A stretch of DNA of 64,000 nt, taken from contig NC_053118.1 of assembly GCF_010015445.1 (NCBI RefSeq), forward strand, positions 17,651,437 to 17,715,436, in the 5' to 3' direction. Both the position numbers and the translations under genes were made by a program. Below the pieces are notes generated by a model. The model was not told where the DNA came from. It made no database searches and saw only the letters and a program-made list of their open reading frames with translations. This stretch comes from Perca fluviatilis (Eukaryota; Chordata; Actinopteri; Perciformes; Percidae). How positions within the stretch are numbered: position 1 is the first letter of the stretch; the number at the start of each line of letters is the position of its first letter. Below, piece after piece: positions 23,540-33,833 of the stretch.

Positions 23540-23690
23540 GTCAGAACTCTGGAGAAGCGACAAAGAAGCTTTAAAGCAGAGTTCGATGAAAGACTGATAC
23601 CACTGTGGGAAGCTACAGTAGCAGCTGCTAGCTTAGCATAAAGACTAGAAGCAAAGGGAAACAGCTAGCCTGGCTCCATGCAAATCAGTT
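23540..23690. mobile_element. interspersed repeat of the TTAGCTTAGCAxAAAGACTGGAA family, copy 2 (partial)
   Basis: It contains 'ctagcttagcataaagactagaagcaaagggaaacagctagcctggctcc'-type sequence, matching 9345-9790 over about 55 bp with scattered mismatches. The left part also carries 'gaagctacagtagcagctg', matching 'gaagctactactggcagct' of copy 1. Confidence 0.6.
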
Positions 23691-24439
23691 TAAATACTTG
23701 TGTAAAGGTGAGATGTCACAGCTGACTGAAGTATGAGCATTGCATAACTGTGTCAGACAGTGTCCACTATTCTACTGTGGATGCAGACAGCCTATATGCG
23801 ATACTGTCTGGAAGGCATACTGTGGTTGTGTTAGATCCAAAAGATGGCTTTTCTCCAGAAAAAAAAGTTGAAGAAGTATGACAGTAATGAAATGAAATGC
23901 AACCAAGCAGGAACATCTACTATAGAAATTAGAGCCACATTAACACTTGAGTCTTATCATGCATCATCGTTATTTAATCAGACTGAGAGAGCAGGTCAGT
24001 TCGCTACAGCTTTATTCATTAGATAACAGATAAATCAGCTCTCGTTTTCTTCAGCTCTAGTCCTCATCTGAATTCTTTCAGAGGCACTCATGGATGGTAT
24101 GTGCAGCGCAAAACGCTGCATTCTTTCAACAGATCCTTATGATAACGCAGGCTGTGCTGCCTTTGAGTAGCAAGGGAAGTTATTATTAATGCGAGCCTTG
24201 AATTCCTGGGCCATTCATCCGTCTCAGGCCTCCTTTTGAACTCAGAAATGTGTTTGCTTGTCACAGAATAGAATCACACATGCCGCCTAAAAGTTATTTT
24301 TTTCTTCAAAGTATCCTTCACGTTTAGTTTCTTATCAGTCATTTACAAAGTGCGCCTTCATACAGCAAACAAAGAAGCTCATGAATTAGAAAATAAGACA
24401 AAAACAAGATGACATTTTCTTTTTGTTTTTTAGTCTTCA

Positions 24440-24661
24440 TTTATTTTTATTATTAAGACTTTGACAGATATTGAGAATGATACAGGCTCAATTCTAATTG
24501 CTTTACACTTTTGCACACAATCATCTTAAATACAGAAATATAATAATATACAATATTATTATTATTAGTAGTATATAATATATATATAATAAACCTTTTT
24601 AACATCACAAAATCACTCATAACAAAAGTAATTCTACAATTGTAAAATGAAAACATTTATT
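24440..24661 (-). terminator. candidate edn2 polyadenylation signals
   Basis: On the minus strand AATAAA occurs at 24661-24656 and again at 24445-24440. That is about 450 and 670 nt past the proposed edn2 stop, in very AT-rich DNA. Either could serve, and no cleavage site can be fixed. Confidence 0.3.
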
Positions 24662-25114
24662 TGACATTTTACAAAAGAATGAGTAAAAACATGCAATGTA
24701 TGTGAGACATTCCTGAACATGTATGTACAGTATACAAATCCATTTTCCTCTGGTACATCCTTCTATATCAGTGCTGGCCTGGCCTGTCTGTATAGTGACA
24801 CACAGACAACCTTACAGAGCAGACGGCCAGAGTCAAACATGACTGCAGGCACAGCGTTCTCTTAACACGATAGTAGCTCCTCTCAGTGCTGATCTTCCAC
24901 ATCATTTTCCATGATGTGTTTGCAGAACTCTGTCACGTTTTCCACCCTCTATTCCCGGGTACAAACAGACATCTTAGCGGCGCTTCAGGCCTTCCTGCGT
25001 CCGACAACATCTTTCAGCAGCCCTTTGTTCCCCCTATCTATCAAAGGAGTGTCATTTGTTCAGGTGCTCGCTGCTCTCTTTCTCTCACTCTCGCCGCCTC
25101 AGCTGGCACATTGT

Positions 25115-25199
25115 TCAGCGAGTGCTCTTCCTCTGAGAGGACTCATCTCTGTCTGAATCAGCTGAATCCTGAGCTCTCTTGGAACTGCTGGCTGCAGCT
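25115..25199 (-). CDS. edn2: tentative terminal edn2 exon
   Basis: A strong acceptor (CTTTTTGGCCCTCAG) lies before 25199. Read in the phase required by exon 3, it encodes 28 residues rich in Ser, Arg and Asp and ending S-S-Q-R-K-S-T-R before TGA. No residue pattern is diagnostic, and one more exon is normally present between this and exon 3. A clean stop and correct phase are the only support. Confidence 0.35.
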
Positions 25200-26252
25200 C
25201 TGAGGGCCAAAAAGTCAGTCTCATAATCAAAACTATGATCAAAATGTCAGTGACTTTGAAATCCAGGCTCACCCTGAAATTGCAGTTTATCACTTTAAAT
25301 GTTTTATTGATATTGCTGCGGTTAGAGAACACCCCGCTTAAATAAAAGCATCCAACACTATTTCTTGTTTATGCTCTCAGTTACCTAAAGCATCTTATCT
25401 TTACAAGCTCACTAAATGTTTTATGTTACAAGAAAACAGTGAACCACATCAGCAGATATCATTTCTGTAAAGGTTTCAAAATGTCATGGTTTAAACATGA
25501 GGCCTTGCTGGCCTCACACGAAGCCCCCTGTCTCGGTCTGTCATTCTCTTTCTCCAATTTTTCTAGCCGATGACAGCATTTGTTTGTTATTTCTAGGAAA
25601 CTAGAATTCTCAACATGGCTTTTCATTGCTTTTACACTCCCACGCACTTTACTCCTTCAGCCCTCAGAGCCAATCAGAAACAAGTATTTGTGCACCAGCC
25701 TAAGATTGTTGTGCTCCCTCAGGCCTCAGCTGTATTGTCTTGGTGCTCACACCCCCTAACAATCAGGACTTACAGAACACAGTATAAACACATTTAGGCT
25801 AATAATAGCACTGCAGTGAAATGACTCCTTGTCCTCCACAAAGGGCACTAATACATGCCTTTACTAACTAAGCAATTAGGATGGAGGCTACCAGATCTGG
25901 GTTAAAACATTCACAACTCTCCACTAATGCTTGAAGGCTGTGTGGGATGCTCGCGCCCCGACTCACCTGTGATGGCAGAAGTTGGTACAGGTTTGATCGT
26001 CACGGTTGGCACAGCTGCAGCGGCCAGTGGACCTTCTGCGTCGGGACAAAGCGCTGCCTAGCCCATAAACTATTGTTTTACTGCAGATAGAAAGGTACAC
26101 TTAGTGCCAATATACATGAAATAAACATTCTGCAGACTTTGCTCTTTGATACCTTTCTGCACCACTGCCCATTTAATTATACAATGATAATGACAGTCTA
26201 TGTTTATTTTGTAGATATTGGCCTCAAAGTAAGTATGCAGCATTTGTGTGTG

Positions 26253-26285
<33 letters not shown>

Positions 26286-26552
26286 TAGTAGTTATAGTTT
26301 AATTCATTACCTTTTTTCCAACTTCAAATTATGTTCCTAAAGCAAAACTTTGTCAACATCTGTTTTGTCTAACAAAAGAAATGTCTCATCTAGTGGACTG
26401 AAATGCAATTGATCTTATTATTCTAGTACCAAAAGGTTAAATTATCATGTGCAATTTATATAACAAAAGATCGATACTTGGCGTCAGTGTCGATACAGTA
26501 TTACCACAGAAAATAGAATGATACTATGCTGCATTGGTTTTTTACCCCACCC

Positions 26553-26590
<38 letters not shown>

Positions 26591-27442
26591 TCGTTTGTGT
26601 CCCTAGGTGGCTTGTCCTCATGCTCACCTGGGCGTGTTGATCCAGATGATATCTATGTGGCAGAAGTAGTGGCATTCAGAGTCCAACAGGTTGCTGCAGG
26701 CGCAGCGCTTGGTCCTCACTCTCTGTGCTGGGACCCAGTCACCAGCCTCCACTTCTGGCTGTTTCATCACCGGAAGACTTAAACCTAGTGCGAGACCAAG
26801 AGCCACTCAGTAACAGTGATCCAAATGCAGCATCAACTCCAAACTCTCAGTGGCCTCTGCCTTTACTCTTTTCCGCTTTAACTGTTTCTCAAAACACAAA
26901 ACAGATAGAGTAGGTGTACATCACCAGTCTACTATGTATATCATTTGCAAGTGAGAACATAACAACAGCTCATCAATGATTCTTTCTTTCTGCAAAACTC
27001 ATTATTCACATTGCATTTGTTAACAGTGAGCAAACTTATTATACGGCAATGTATAAATTCCTTTAATTCCTTTATGCTATGCCTGCATGAAATATGGAAA
27101 ACACTGCCTACTACTACTACTTGTACTTGAGGTATCACCGTAATAAATCACAAACTGTATGTCAACATTTAGCAACTGCAAAAAAAATCTCATTGACGTG
27201 AAATTAGAAGCTTTTGTGTGATAAATGGATCATTTTATGTTTCCTGTGCTTGCCAAAACATGTATGTGCACCAACATATAGTGATGACCATTGTGAACAG
27301 TGTGATTGAGATTAAAGTGTTGCAACCCAGTATGTGAGTCTACACTGCTGACAAAAACAAAATAGCATGGCAAGTTTTTTTTCTCTCTCTTCTAGCATAA
27401 CTGAGAAAGGTGAATTTCATGCATATCCCACCAAAACAATAC

Positions 27443-27529
<87 letters not shown>

Positions 27530-27628
27530 GATAAAATTGTCAAAAAAGTAATTAAAAAAAGTAGACTCACCATCCTCTATGGAAGCCCAAAGAGTAATGA
27601 GAAGAAGAACGCTGGTGTGAGTAGACAT
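25115..27628 (-). CDS. edn2: edn2-type preproendothelin (joined exons 27628-27571, 26784-26628, 26080-25967, tentative 25199-25115)
   Basis: Endothelins are secreted 21-residue vasoactive peptides acting on EDNR G-protein-coupled receptors. They are cut from a big precursor by furin and then by endothelin-converting enzyme. Visible here are a short hydrophobic signal ([10 protein letters not shown]), a furin site R-T-K-R, and the peptide with Cys1, Cys3, Cys11 and Cys15 and the invariant tail D18-I-I-W21. Trp21-Ile22 is the converting-enzyme bond, and Y-G-L-G follows. A second basic site R-R-R-R precedes the endothelin-like 'CSC...C...FC' module. All exon phases agree. With the tentative last exon the precursor is 137 residues, shorter than the 178 or so of human EDN2. 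The choice of EDN2 rests mainly on adjacency to hivep3, as in human 1p34. Confidence 0.88.
25200..25966 (-). other. edn2 intron(s) with an unlocated exon
   Basis: Mammalian endothelin genes have five exons, and the fourth carries a conserved Cys/Lys region. I searched both strands here for such a motif. I found only a 37-bp acceptor/donor pair at about 25811-25775 with no endothelin character. Confidence 0.5.
25967..26080 (-). CDS. edn2: edn2 exon 3, ECE site tail and endothelin-like peptide
   Basis: The acceptor is CTATCTGCAG before 26080 and the donor is CATCACAG|GTGAGT after 25967, phase 2 to phase 2 (114 bp). It encodes S-K-T-I-V-Y-G-L-G, the processed C-terminal part of big endothelin. 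Next are the basic cluster S-R-R-R-R-S and the endothelin-like module [15 protein letters not shown], with the four-cysteine spacing C-x-C-x7-C-x3-C kept. An alternative acceptor nearer Y-G-L-G would break the frame, which decided the start. Confidence 0.93.
26246..26285. repeat. (TG)n microsatellite in edn2 intron 2
   Basis: An imperfect TG run with one TTTG interruption. Confidence 0.9.
26557..26589. repeat. (TG)n microsatellite adjoining edn2 exon 2
   Basis: About 16 TG units lie about 40 bp inside the intron after the edn2 exon 2 donor. Confidence 0.9.
26628..26784 (-). CDS. edn2: edn2 exon 2, mature endothelin
   Basis: The acceptor is GTCTCGCACTAG before 26784 and the donor is ACGCCCAG|GTGAGC after 26628 (157 bp, phase 1 to 2). 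It encodes the prosegment, then R-V-R-T-K-R, then the 21-residue peptide. Its residues 1-10 read [10 protein letters not shown] and 11-21 read [15 protein letters not shown] follows. Compared with recalled mammalian ET-2, positions 2, 5, 6, 9, 12 and 17 differ. Lys9, kept in mammalian ET-1, -2 and -3, is Ser here. Confidence 0.96.
27447..27524. repeat. (TA)n microsatellite in edn2 intron 1
   Basis: About 39 TA units lie roughly 50 bp inside the intron after exon 1. Confidence 0.95.
27571..27628 (-). CDS. edn2: edn2 exon 1, signal peptide
   Basis: ATG at 27628-27626 opens [19 protein letters not shown], followed by a donor GATG|GTGAGT (58 bp, phase 1 out). The hydrophobic core V-L-L-L-I-T-L-W-A fits a secretory signal, with cleavage likely just after it. 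Phase 1 matches exon 2 and forms Gly at the junction. A TATA box lies about 120 bp upstream. Confidence 0.9.
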
Positions 27629-27747
27629 AGTTGATAGCAGATGGATGAAGCTCTGCAGAGAGATTATCCATACAGTAACAGCTGTGTTTCTAACGTGCTG
27701 TTGCTGCTGCTGCTGCTTGTCTGCAGGTGTCTGAGCTCTGTCACTCT

Positions 27748-27771
27748 CTTATACCTCACATGATGTCATGA
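27748..27771 (-). promoter_or_regulatory. edn2 core promoter: TATA box and CRE/AP-1-like site
   Basis: On the minus strand GTATAAGAG lies at about 27754-27746, some 120 bp before the ATG. That would place transcription start near 27720. Just upstream, ATGACATCA (27769-27761) is one base from a CRE half-palindrome and resembles an AP-1/CRE element. TATA and AP-1-type elements are known in endothelin promoters; use here is inferred. Confidence 0.55.
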
Positions 27772-28619
27772 CAAAAGCTCCACCCACGGCTGCTTGCTAC
27801 AGAGCCACAGACCCCAGGGTGTTCCAACCTGTGACACATTCCAGGATTATCTGATGCTTTGTAGCCTCTCTGTGACACCGATGTCACCTGCTGAGTGACA
27901 TTTATGTCTGCTGCTTGCATTTGAATGAGTCTCTTTCCTCTCCCTATACATGAGATTTGAGCAGGAGGAAGAGAGGGATGGAGGAAGAGATACGGTCAGA
28001 GGGATTACCTAATATGCTAGAGTAGAGAGATGGAGGCTGGTGGATCCTGACATGAATATGCTCTAAAAAGTGATGGAAGTGGACCGAGGCAAAGGATCCC
28101 AACAGTGATCCCTGGGAACACACGTGGGAAGCGATAAGAGAGAGATGCAATGATATGCTGGGATACAATGGAGACATTTTAAATTGGGTTTTCCCTAAAC
28201 CAGTTTCTCTATTGGAACACAAATACATCAATGAAAGGTTAGTACTGATATCCAGACCCAAATATGTAAATCAAAGGAACATTTTCGTTTTCAACAATTT
28301 AACTTGTGAAACTACTAATACAAAGACTGCCACTAGTCAGTCTGACCTTTGAATGTATTCTGAAACAGTATCAACATGTATATGGATGAACAAACCTTTA
28401 AAAAAACTGTTGGACTTTCCAGGGACTATTATTTATTTATTTATTTTCTTACATTATTAAGTAAGTTACATGCAGTAACTCATAAATCTATTGCACAATT
28501 TGGACTTAATACTGAAAGTGGAAATTATCAATGTGTTTTTAATAACAATGAATCAAATGACTAGTTAAAATCAATGTGACAATCTGCAGATTCAGAAAAT
28601 AATCCCCTCAGCTTCATAA

Positions 28620-29060
28620 GAAGTTTCAGCTCATTGTTTATCCGTCTGGTCTGCAGCGTTACAATTTTGATTTACTCTCACCGCTCTCACATACTTGTTT
28701 TTGGCCGCAGCAGACAGCTGTTTTCAGCAAAAAATCTCTAAAAACCCACTGTAAACTATCTGCTCAGCACCAAACAGCAGATACAGTTAGAGACTAGCTG
28801 GTGAACATAGTGGAGTTTTTATCAGCTAAAGAAACAGATAATTTCCTCAGGAGTTGGTGGAGACCAAAAACAGAGCTAAAAGAGAGTGAATATTGGATTT
28901 ACATTCATCATACGACCAGAACTTCACCAAATGAATGACGCTATTGCTCAGTAACGGCTGGATGTGTAAATTAGCAACTGTTTGCTAACAAATTTGACAC
29001 ATCAATTTAAAAGGCGTTTCTGCTGTAACCAGTGGCAAAAAAAAAAAAAACAGTCATTGT
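28620..29060. mobile_element. interspersed repeat, inverted relative of 36130-36490
   Basis: It shares reverse-complement phrases with the 36-kb copy: 'agctgttttcagcaaaaa', 'agctaaagaa/aaaa', 'tcaggagttggtggagaccaaaa', 'ttacattcatca', 'ggatgtgtaaat' and 'caactgtttgctaa'. There is no coding capacity. It is probably a non-autonomous DNA transposon family; the ends were not fixed. Confidence 0.65.
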
Positions 29061-29734
29061 AGTGACTCTCACAAAAGAAGTTACATTTGACTAAATTGAT
29101 GTCTCCATGATGGGCGGTGAAGGCCCGCACACAGATAAGCGTGCAGCTCTAACTAGGAACACTGCCTACAGGCAGCATTGTTTCATGTCATGTCCCACCC
29201 ACATGGTGCCCCAGTGTGCAGGTCAGCCATACAGATAGCCAAATAGCAGCCTTTACTCATGTAAATACAGTAAATGCATGTTCAGATTAGTGGCGTGAAT
29301 ATTATCTTCACTTCATTAATTTCCCTAAAGATGACAGATGTCACTTTTCTCATCGGCAATTAGACTAAAGAATATGAATATTAGGAGTAAATCTGGCATT
29401 ATTTTTTAAATGTTTTGTCCAGTGGAGATAACACGAGCATGAAGCAGGCTGTGTGTTTGGTAAGAATATAGATTGTAAGATGGATGTGTAGCCTAAACAC
29501 AGTTTCTTTTGTTCAGTAATACAAGGGCTGAAAAAATCCAGTTAATTTGTCACAAACCCTTCTATTGATAGTGTTTACTAAAAGTCTTATAATGCACTTT
29601 CCATGAAACCTGACACCTGAACATATAGAACACAGAAGAGAGCAGACTGTACTTTTCCTATGTGCACAGGGCATGTCCAGTGCACAAAAACATGTGCCAA
29701 TGAAAACGTGTTGCAAAACAGAGAAGAGGACAAA

Positions 29735-29986
29735 TTAAAGCAACACCAAAGAACCTTTCCTCTTCAGTCCCCCTACAGGTTGGAAGCGGAATTGTCCATT
29801 ACCGTTCTCATTCGAACTCCAGATCCGCTACCCGATCTGGCAAACTCACGTAGTGCGGTTTTAGCAGATAGAGGGCTGCAAAGCGAATGCAGAAGTGCCG
29901 TTCACCCTATTACGAGTTGATGAACCACTGAAACGATTTTGGAAACATTATTTTAAGGTACAAAATAATCTTTGATGTTGCTTTAA
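29735..29986. mobile_element. TTAA-flanked MITE, 244 bp
   Basis: The left end is TTAA-AGCAACACCAAAGA. The right end is TCTTTGATGTTGCT-TTAA. Termini are 14-bp inverted repeats with one mismatch and the TTAA is duplicated. The interior is GC-richer than the flanks and non-coding. Confidence 0.85.
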
Positions 29987-31994
29987 AAATTAAAATGGTT
30001 TTGCTATTCAAAATACTTTCACATACTGTTTTGTGCTTACACTTTAAGCTTAAGTTCACAAATCACCTCAGTCTGTTCCTACATCTTTCTTCCAAGACTC
30101 CCAGAAGAAGACTGAGATACTATTGAGTTGTTCAGGATATTCTAGTGTCTAATGTATAATCTGCCAGACTTCCTGTGTGGAGGGAGACAACAACAACAAC
30201 ATTTTCCACTCACGTAAAGACTTGTGCAATTTGTGACATGGCGATGACATTGCCAAAGTGCATCACAATGGATAGATTTTTCAACACATTCTTGCACCAG
30301 AGGTTCAGTTCCCTCAGGAGCACAGATGTGTCCCTCTCCACAGGCATCACATCACATTAGGCAGTCCTGAAAAATGGATAGCCAGTATAAGTGAGAGTCA
30401 GAGAGTCTCTTTTCATTCAGCCACACCCGGATGTGTTTTGCCAGCTTTTGTCCTAGAAGCAGGTGTTTTTTTAAATTAGCAACCTTACCTCCTCAGTTAA
30501 CTCCTTAAAATACAATCTCCCTCCAACCCCTCCGGCTCTGTGTGGTCAGCATGTACAGGGCTTTAAAAGAGGAAGAATGATCATTCATTTCAAACTATTT
30601 TGTATATAGGTGTCTAAAAATACAAGCGCCTCCCCATTGCCTGTTTTGTAACATTTTCTATGGAATGTCAAGACACAGCAGCAATCATGTTCTGGCTTTT
30701 TGTCAACACACTCGCTGGCTGTGCCTGAGTCAGTTTTACGCAATTCACGTCTGGCTGTGCTGTTAAACATTGTTGAATGGAAAACACTGCAAGGATAGGA
30801 GTGATACATTTATGTGAATATTGTTTTATATTCCTAGAGCTGGATGTGCCAGACTGGAGTGCTTTAAATAGTTTAGACACTTATATGATATATTGATGGA
30901 GGGTTTCATCTTCGTAGAATCAAAAGCAGCCTCTGGAAGAGATACATGTGTCCTTATATTAAAAAATGGGCATTTTCAGGAAACAGAGAATTAATCTACA
31001 TTTAAACCATCCATAGTTCCTGAAGTTGATAGACAGGTTGTTCAAGTTCAAGTTGGTTCAGAGTAGATAAGAATAATTTCTTTGGAAAGGTGTGTGTCAC
31101 CTCTTGACCCCAATCGAAAGTAAAAGCAATACAACCAGAATGTCAAATGACACCAATGGGTGTTGGTGATTTAGTAAGGACATCTAGTGGTACTACTAAA
31201 GGCATACATCTGTCTTGTTGCTCCCACAATAGAGAAAAGCTTAGTAGTTTAATTATGACAGTGTGAGTTTATCCTTGCTATTCAACCCTGGCCACATACT
31301 GGCAGGTGATGAAATAAAGGAAAACCTAACACCTAAAGAAATGAGTGGGGAAGCATCATACAAGCAGATGCTTTGATGGCCCTGGGGGCACAAGGGTCAG
31401 AGAATAGGTTGGTGAGTATGAGAAAAAGGATGTGAATCATATACCATGGCAGTAAGAGTCACTAAATAGAATCCCTACTAAACACCCATGGGACATTTTG
31501 GAGTGGCATGTTAGACAGTAGCGCTCTCACCCCATCATCAAAACACCAAATTGGGGAATATCTTTTGGAAGAATGCTGTACAATCAACTGGAGAATTCAT
31601 GCCGCGATAAAGCAATTCGGGCAAAGAAACAGGTCATCCACCTGTAGTGGCATCTTTGTCCCAATATTCTTTTTGTTATGTCTCCACAGAGATTTGGAAT
31701 GCAATTCATATTTTAAAGAAAAATCAGCATTTTAAAGGACACATTTAACATTTTGACACAAAACGTCTTGTTTTTAAGAGGAGGGAAAAAGGAAAACACA
31801 ACTTTCCTAAAGGGAGAACACACATTTGAAAGGGCCGTAGCTCACCACGTTATCACATGGGGGCTGCAAAGTACAACCAAACCAAGACCATGAAATACCA
31901 CAAAACTGTTCCACATACAACAAACAGCCACATGCAACCACGAGCTGCATCACAAAATAACACCAAAAGATCTATCTCAAGTAGCACAAAGTAG

Positions 31995-33194
31995 TTTATT
32001 CTTTGTGACTGCATACAGCCTCAGTCACACACCCAGTAACACCTTCTTGTGTTCTACCCAAAGCAAGTTAACAACCCCTCATACAGTCGTAGATGTTTAT
32101 CATGTAGTTTTGATGTTTTCTTTGTCCACGTTCCAACTTCACTATTCTCTTGTTGAAAACCAATCCAAGGTGGTTAATAACCATTTGTCCTAAACCTCTC
32201 GCACTATAACAAAAAACAAAGTACAAACTCCATTTGAGCAAAAGCATGATACTGTACACATGGCACAATGGAAGAAAGGCACAACCTCAAGGGAGTCTGG
32301 TGCATTTTTTATTTCTTCAATGACTAGAAATTTTGCTGTGTGTGAAATCTGCAGGGCACTTAATCCTCAGGTACCAGCCAAACGCAATCCCTATTCTTTG
32401 CCATCAATTCAAGTCACATGAACATCATGAAAAAGACACAGATGTAACAAAAAACATCCTTTTTCCAATAAAAAAAAAGTTAAAAAAAAAAGATCATTGT
32501 CATCAAATAACAATAAATAAGGAGCACTCTTCCCTGTACAGAGATATATTCTAATCTAAAATCTTTTGTAATAAAAAATAGAACTTCAGTGCATTTCCTT
32601 TGACACGCTTCTGCTTCTCCTTCAATACCGCTACGACTCGACTCTCTCTGTTACCCTGGCTTTAACGCAATGGCCTTTAGAACAGAAACAATCAAAACAC
32701 CAAATATTAACCCTCCTGAACAACACAAAAAAGCAGATATAAAATTTCACAGCCTTCTCTTTGTCTATCTGTAACTGTACATCTCGAAACACAAACCTGG
32801 ACAGAAAAGGCACAAGTAACTACAATTTGCGTAATACTGGACAAAAAAAATGGAATTATTTTTGATTAAAGATTTTGGTCATTTACAAATTTATTCATAT
32901 TCTTTTTACATATATTTAAACAGACATTAAGATTACCAGTATCAATAGAGATACAGGAAGGATATATTTATATTTATATATATATATATATAATTTATAT
33001 ATATAGGTAGACATTATTTTCACAAAGAAAAAAGTGCATTTTTATAACAAACCTGAATATTGCCAAAGAACAAACATTTAAGTTAACAATAGTATTGAAA
33101 ACTGTATAAAAACGAAGCATAATAAAAAAACAAGACTAGTGTAGCAACCAATAAAGCAAAATGGGATGCATGATGCATCAAGGTGTAGACACCG
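31995..33194 (-). other. hivep3 3' untranslated region (probable)
   Basis: This AT-rich DNA follows the hivep3 stop codon. Candidate AATAAA signals on the minus strand lie at 32895-32890 and 32000-31995, giving a 3' UTR of about 0.3 or 1.2 kb. The stretch 32968-33005 is a TATATTTATA run with AU-rich character. The end is not resolved. Confidence 0.45.
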
Positions 33195-33833
33195 TTAAGT
33201 GCCGTCTGTTCTGGCGTCTTCTTTAGCTCCTCCCTCCACCAGATCACCAACAGACGCTGGCTCCTCCCCCTCTGACTGCTGTCCAATGACATGCGAGGCT
33301 ACGGGGGCTGCTAGACTGAGGGGTGCTCTTGAACTGTATCTGACGCAGTGTTTGGTGGTCTCAGTAGCAGGACTGTGGGTTTCAGCGGAGCTATGTGAGC
33401 TGCCATATTGCTTTGAGTCCGTGGTCTCCAACTTAGTTAGTGCAGTGCTGAGAACGCACCGCCCTGACTGGCTGGTTCCTGCTGTCTGGTGCTGTGACCA
33501 GTGGTCTCCAGGAGTCCTAAGCCCTTGGGTTCTGGGGGTCCCGCCCCAGTATGATTCAAATCTGGCCAGTGATGGCCCTTCCAAGGGGGGAGACGTTGGG
33601 GACGAGGGGGTGGTAGGTTGGGACCTAGGTCTGGCCTGTACCATTTGGATCCCTCCGATGGGGATCATCAGATAGGGGACCTTGGCTTGCTGGGAGTGCA
33701 TGGGAAGATGGCTGAAGATGTTGTCTGCTGTTTGGTGGCCAGGATAACCCTCACAAGTGGAAAGACGGAAAGCAGGTGGAAACAAGCTGGCTTCTGGCCA
33801 TGTTGACCCATCTGCTGCTGTACCCCTTTTCAC
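33195..33833 (-). CDS. hivep3: hivep3 coding exon 8 (terminal)
   Basis: The acceptor is GCTCCCTCTACAG before 33833, phase 0; stop TAA is at 33197-33195. It encodes 212 residues including [12 protein letters not shown] and [13 protein letters not shown], a HIVEP C-terminal signature. The tail ends D-A-R-T-D-G-T and is shorter than the recalled human tail. Confidence 0.95.
   Translation of the reverse strand: MKRGTAADGSTWPEASLFPPAFRLSTCEGYPGHQTADNIFSHLPMHSQQAKVPYLMIPIGGIQMVQARPRSQPTTPSSPTSPPLEGPSLARFESYWGGTPRTQGLRTPGDHWSQHQTAGTSQSGRCVLSTALTKLETTDSKQYGSSHSSAETHSPATETTKHCVRYSSRAPLSLAAPVASHVIGQQSEGEEPASVGDLVEGGAKEDARTDGT

Larger units (their letters stand above)
27790..31980. other. intergenic region between hivep3 and edn2
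   Basis: No coding exon is recognised. It contains a repeat at about 28620-29060, which has an inverted relative at about 36130-36490, and a TTAA-flanked MITE at 29735-29986. The remainder is AT-rich unique sequence, with several short non-conserved frames. Confidence 0.6.

Noticed and set aside
25775..25811. 37-bp acceptor/donor pair in the edn2 3' region
   Set aside because: The splice sites look good, but the encoded 12 residues have no endothelin character and the next exon would be out of frame.
33199..33675. 158-residue plus-strand frame
   Set aside because: It is antisense to the hivep3 terminal exon, which carries recognised HIVEP motifs.
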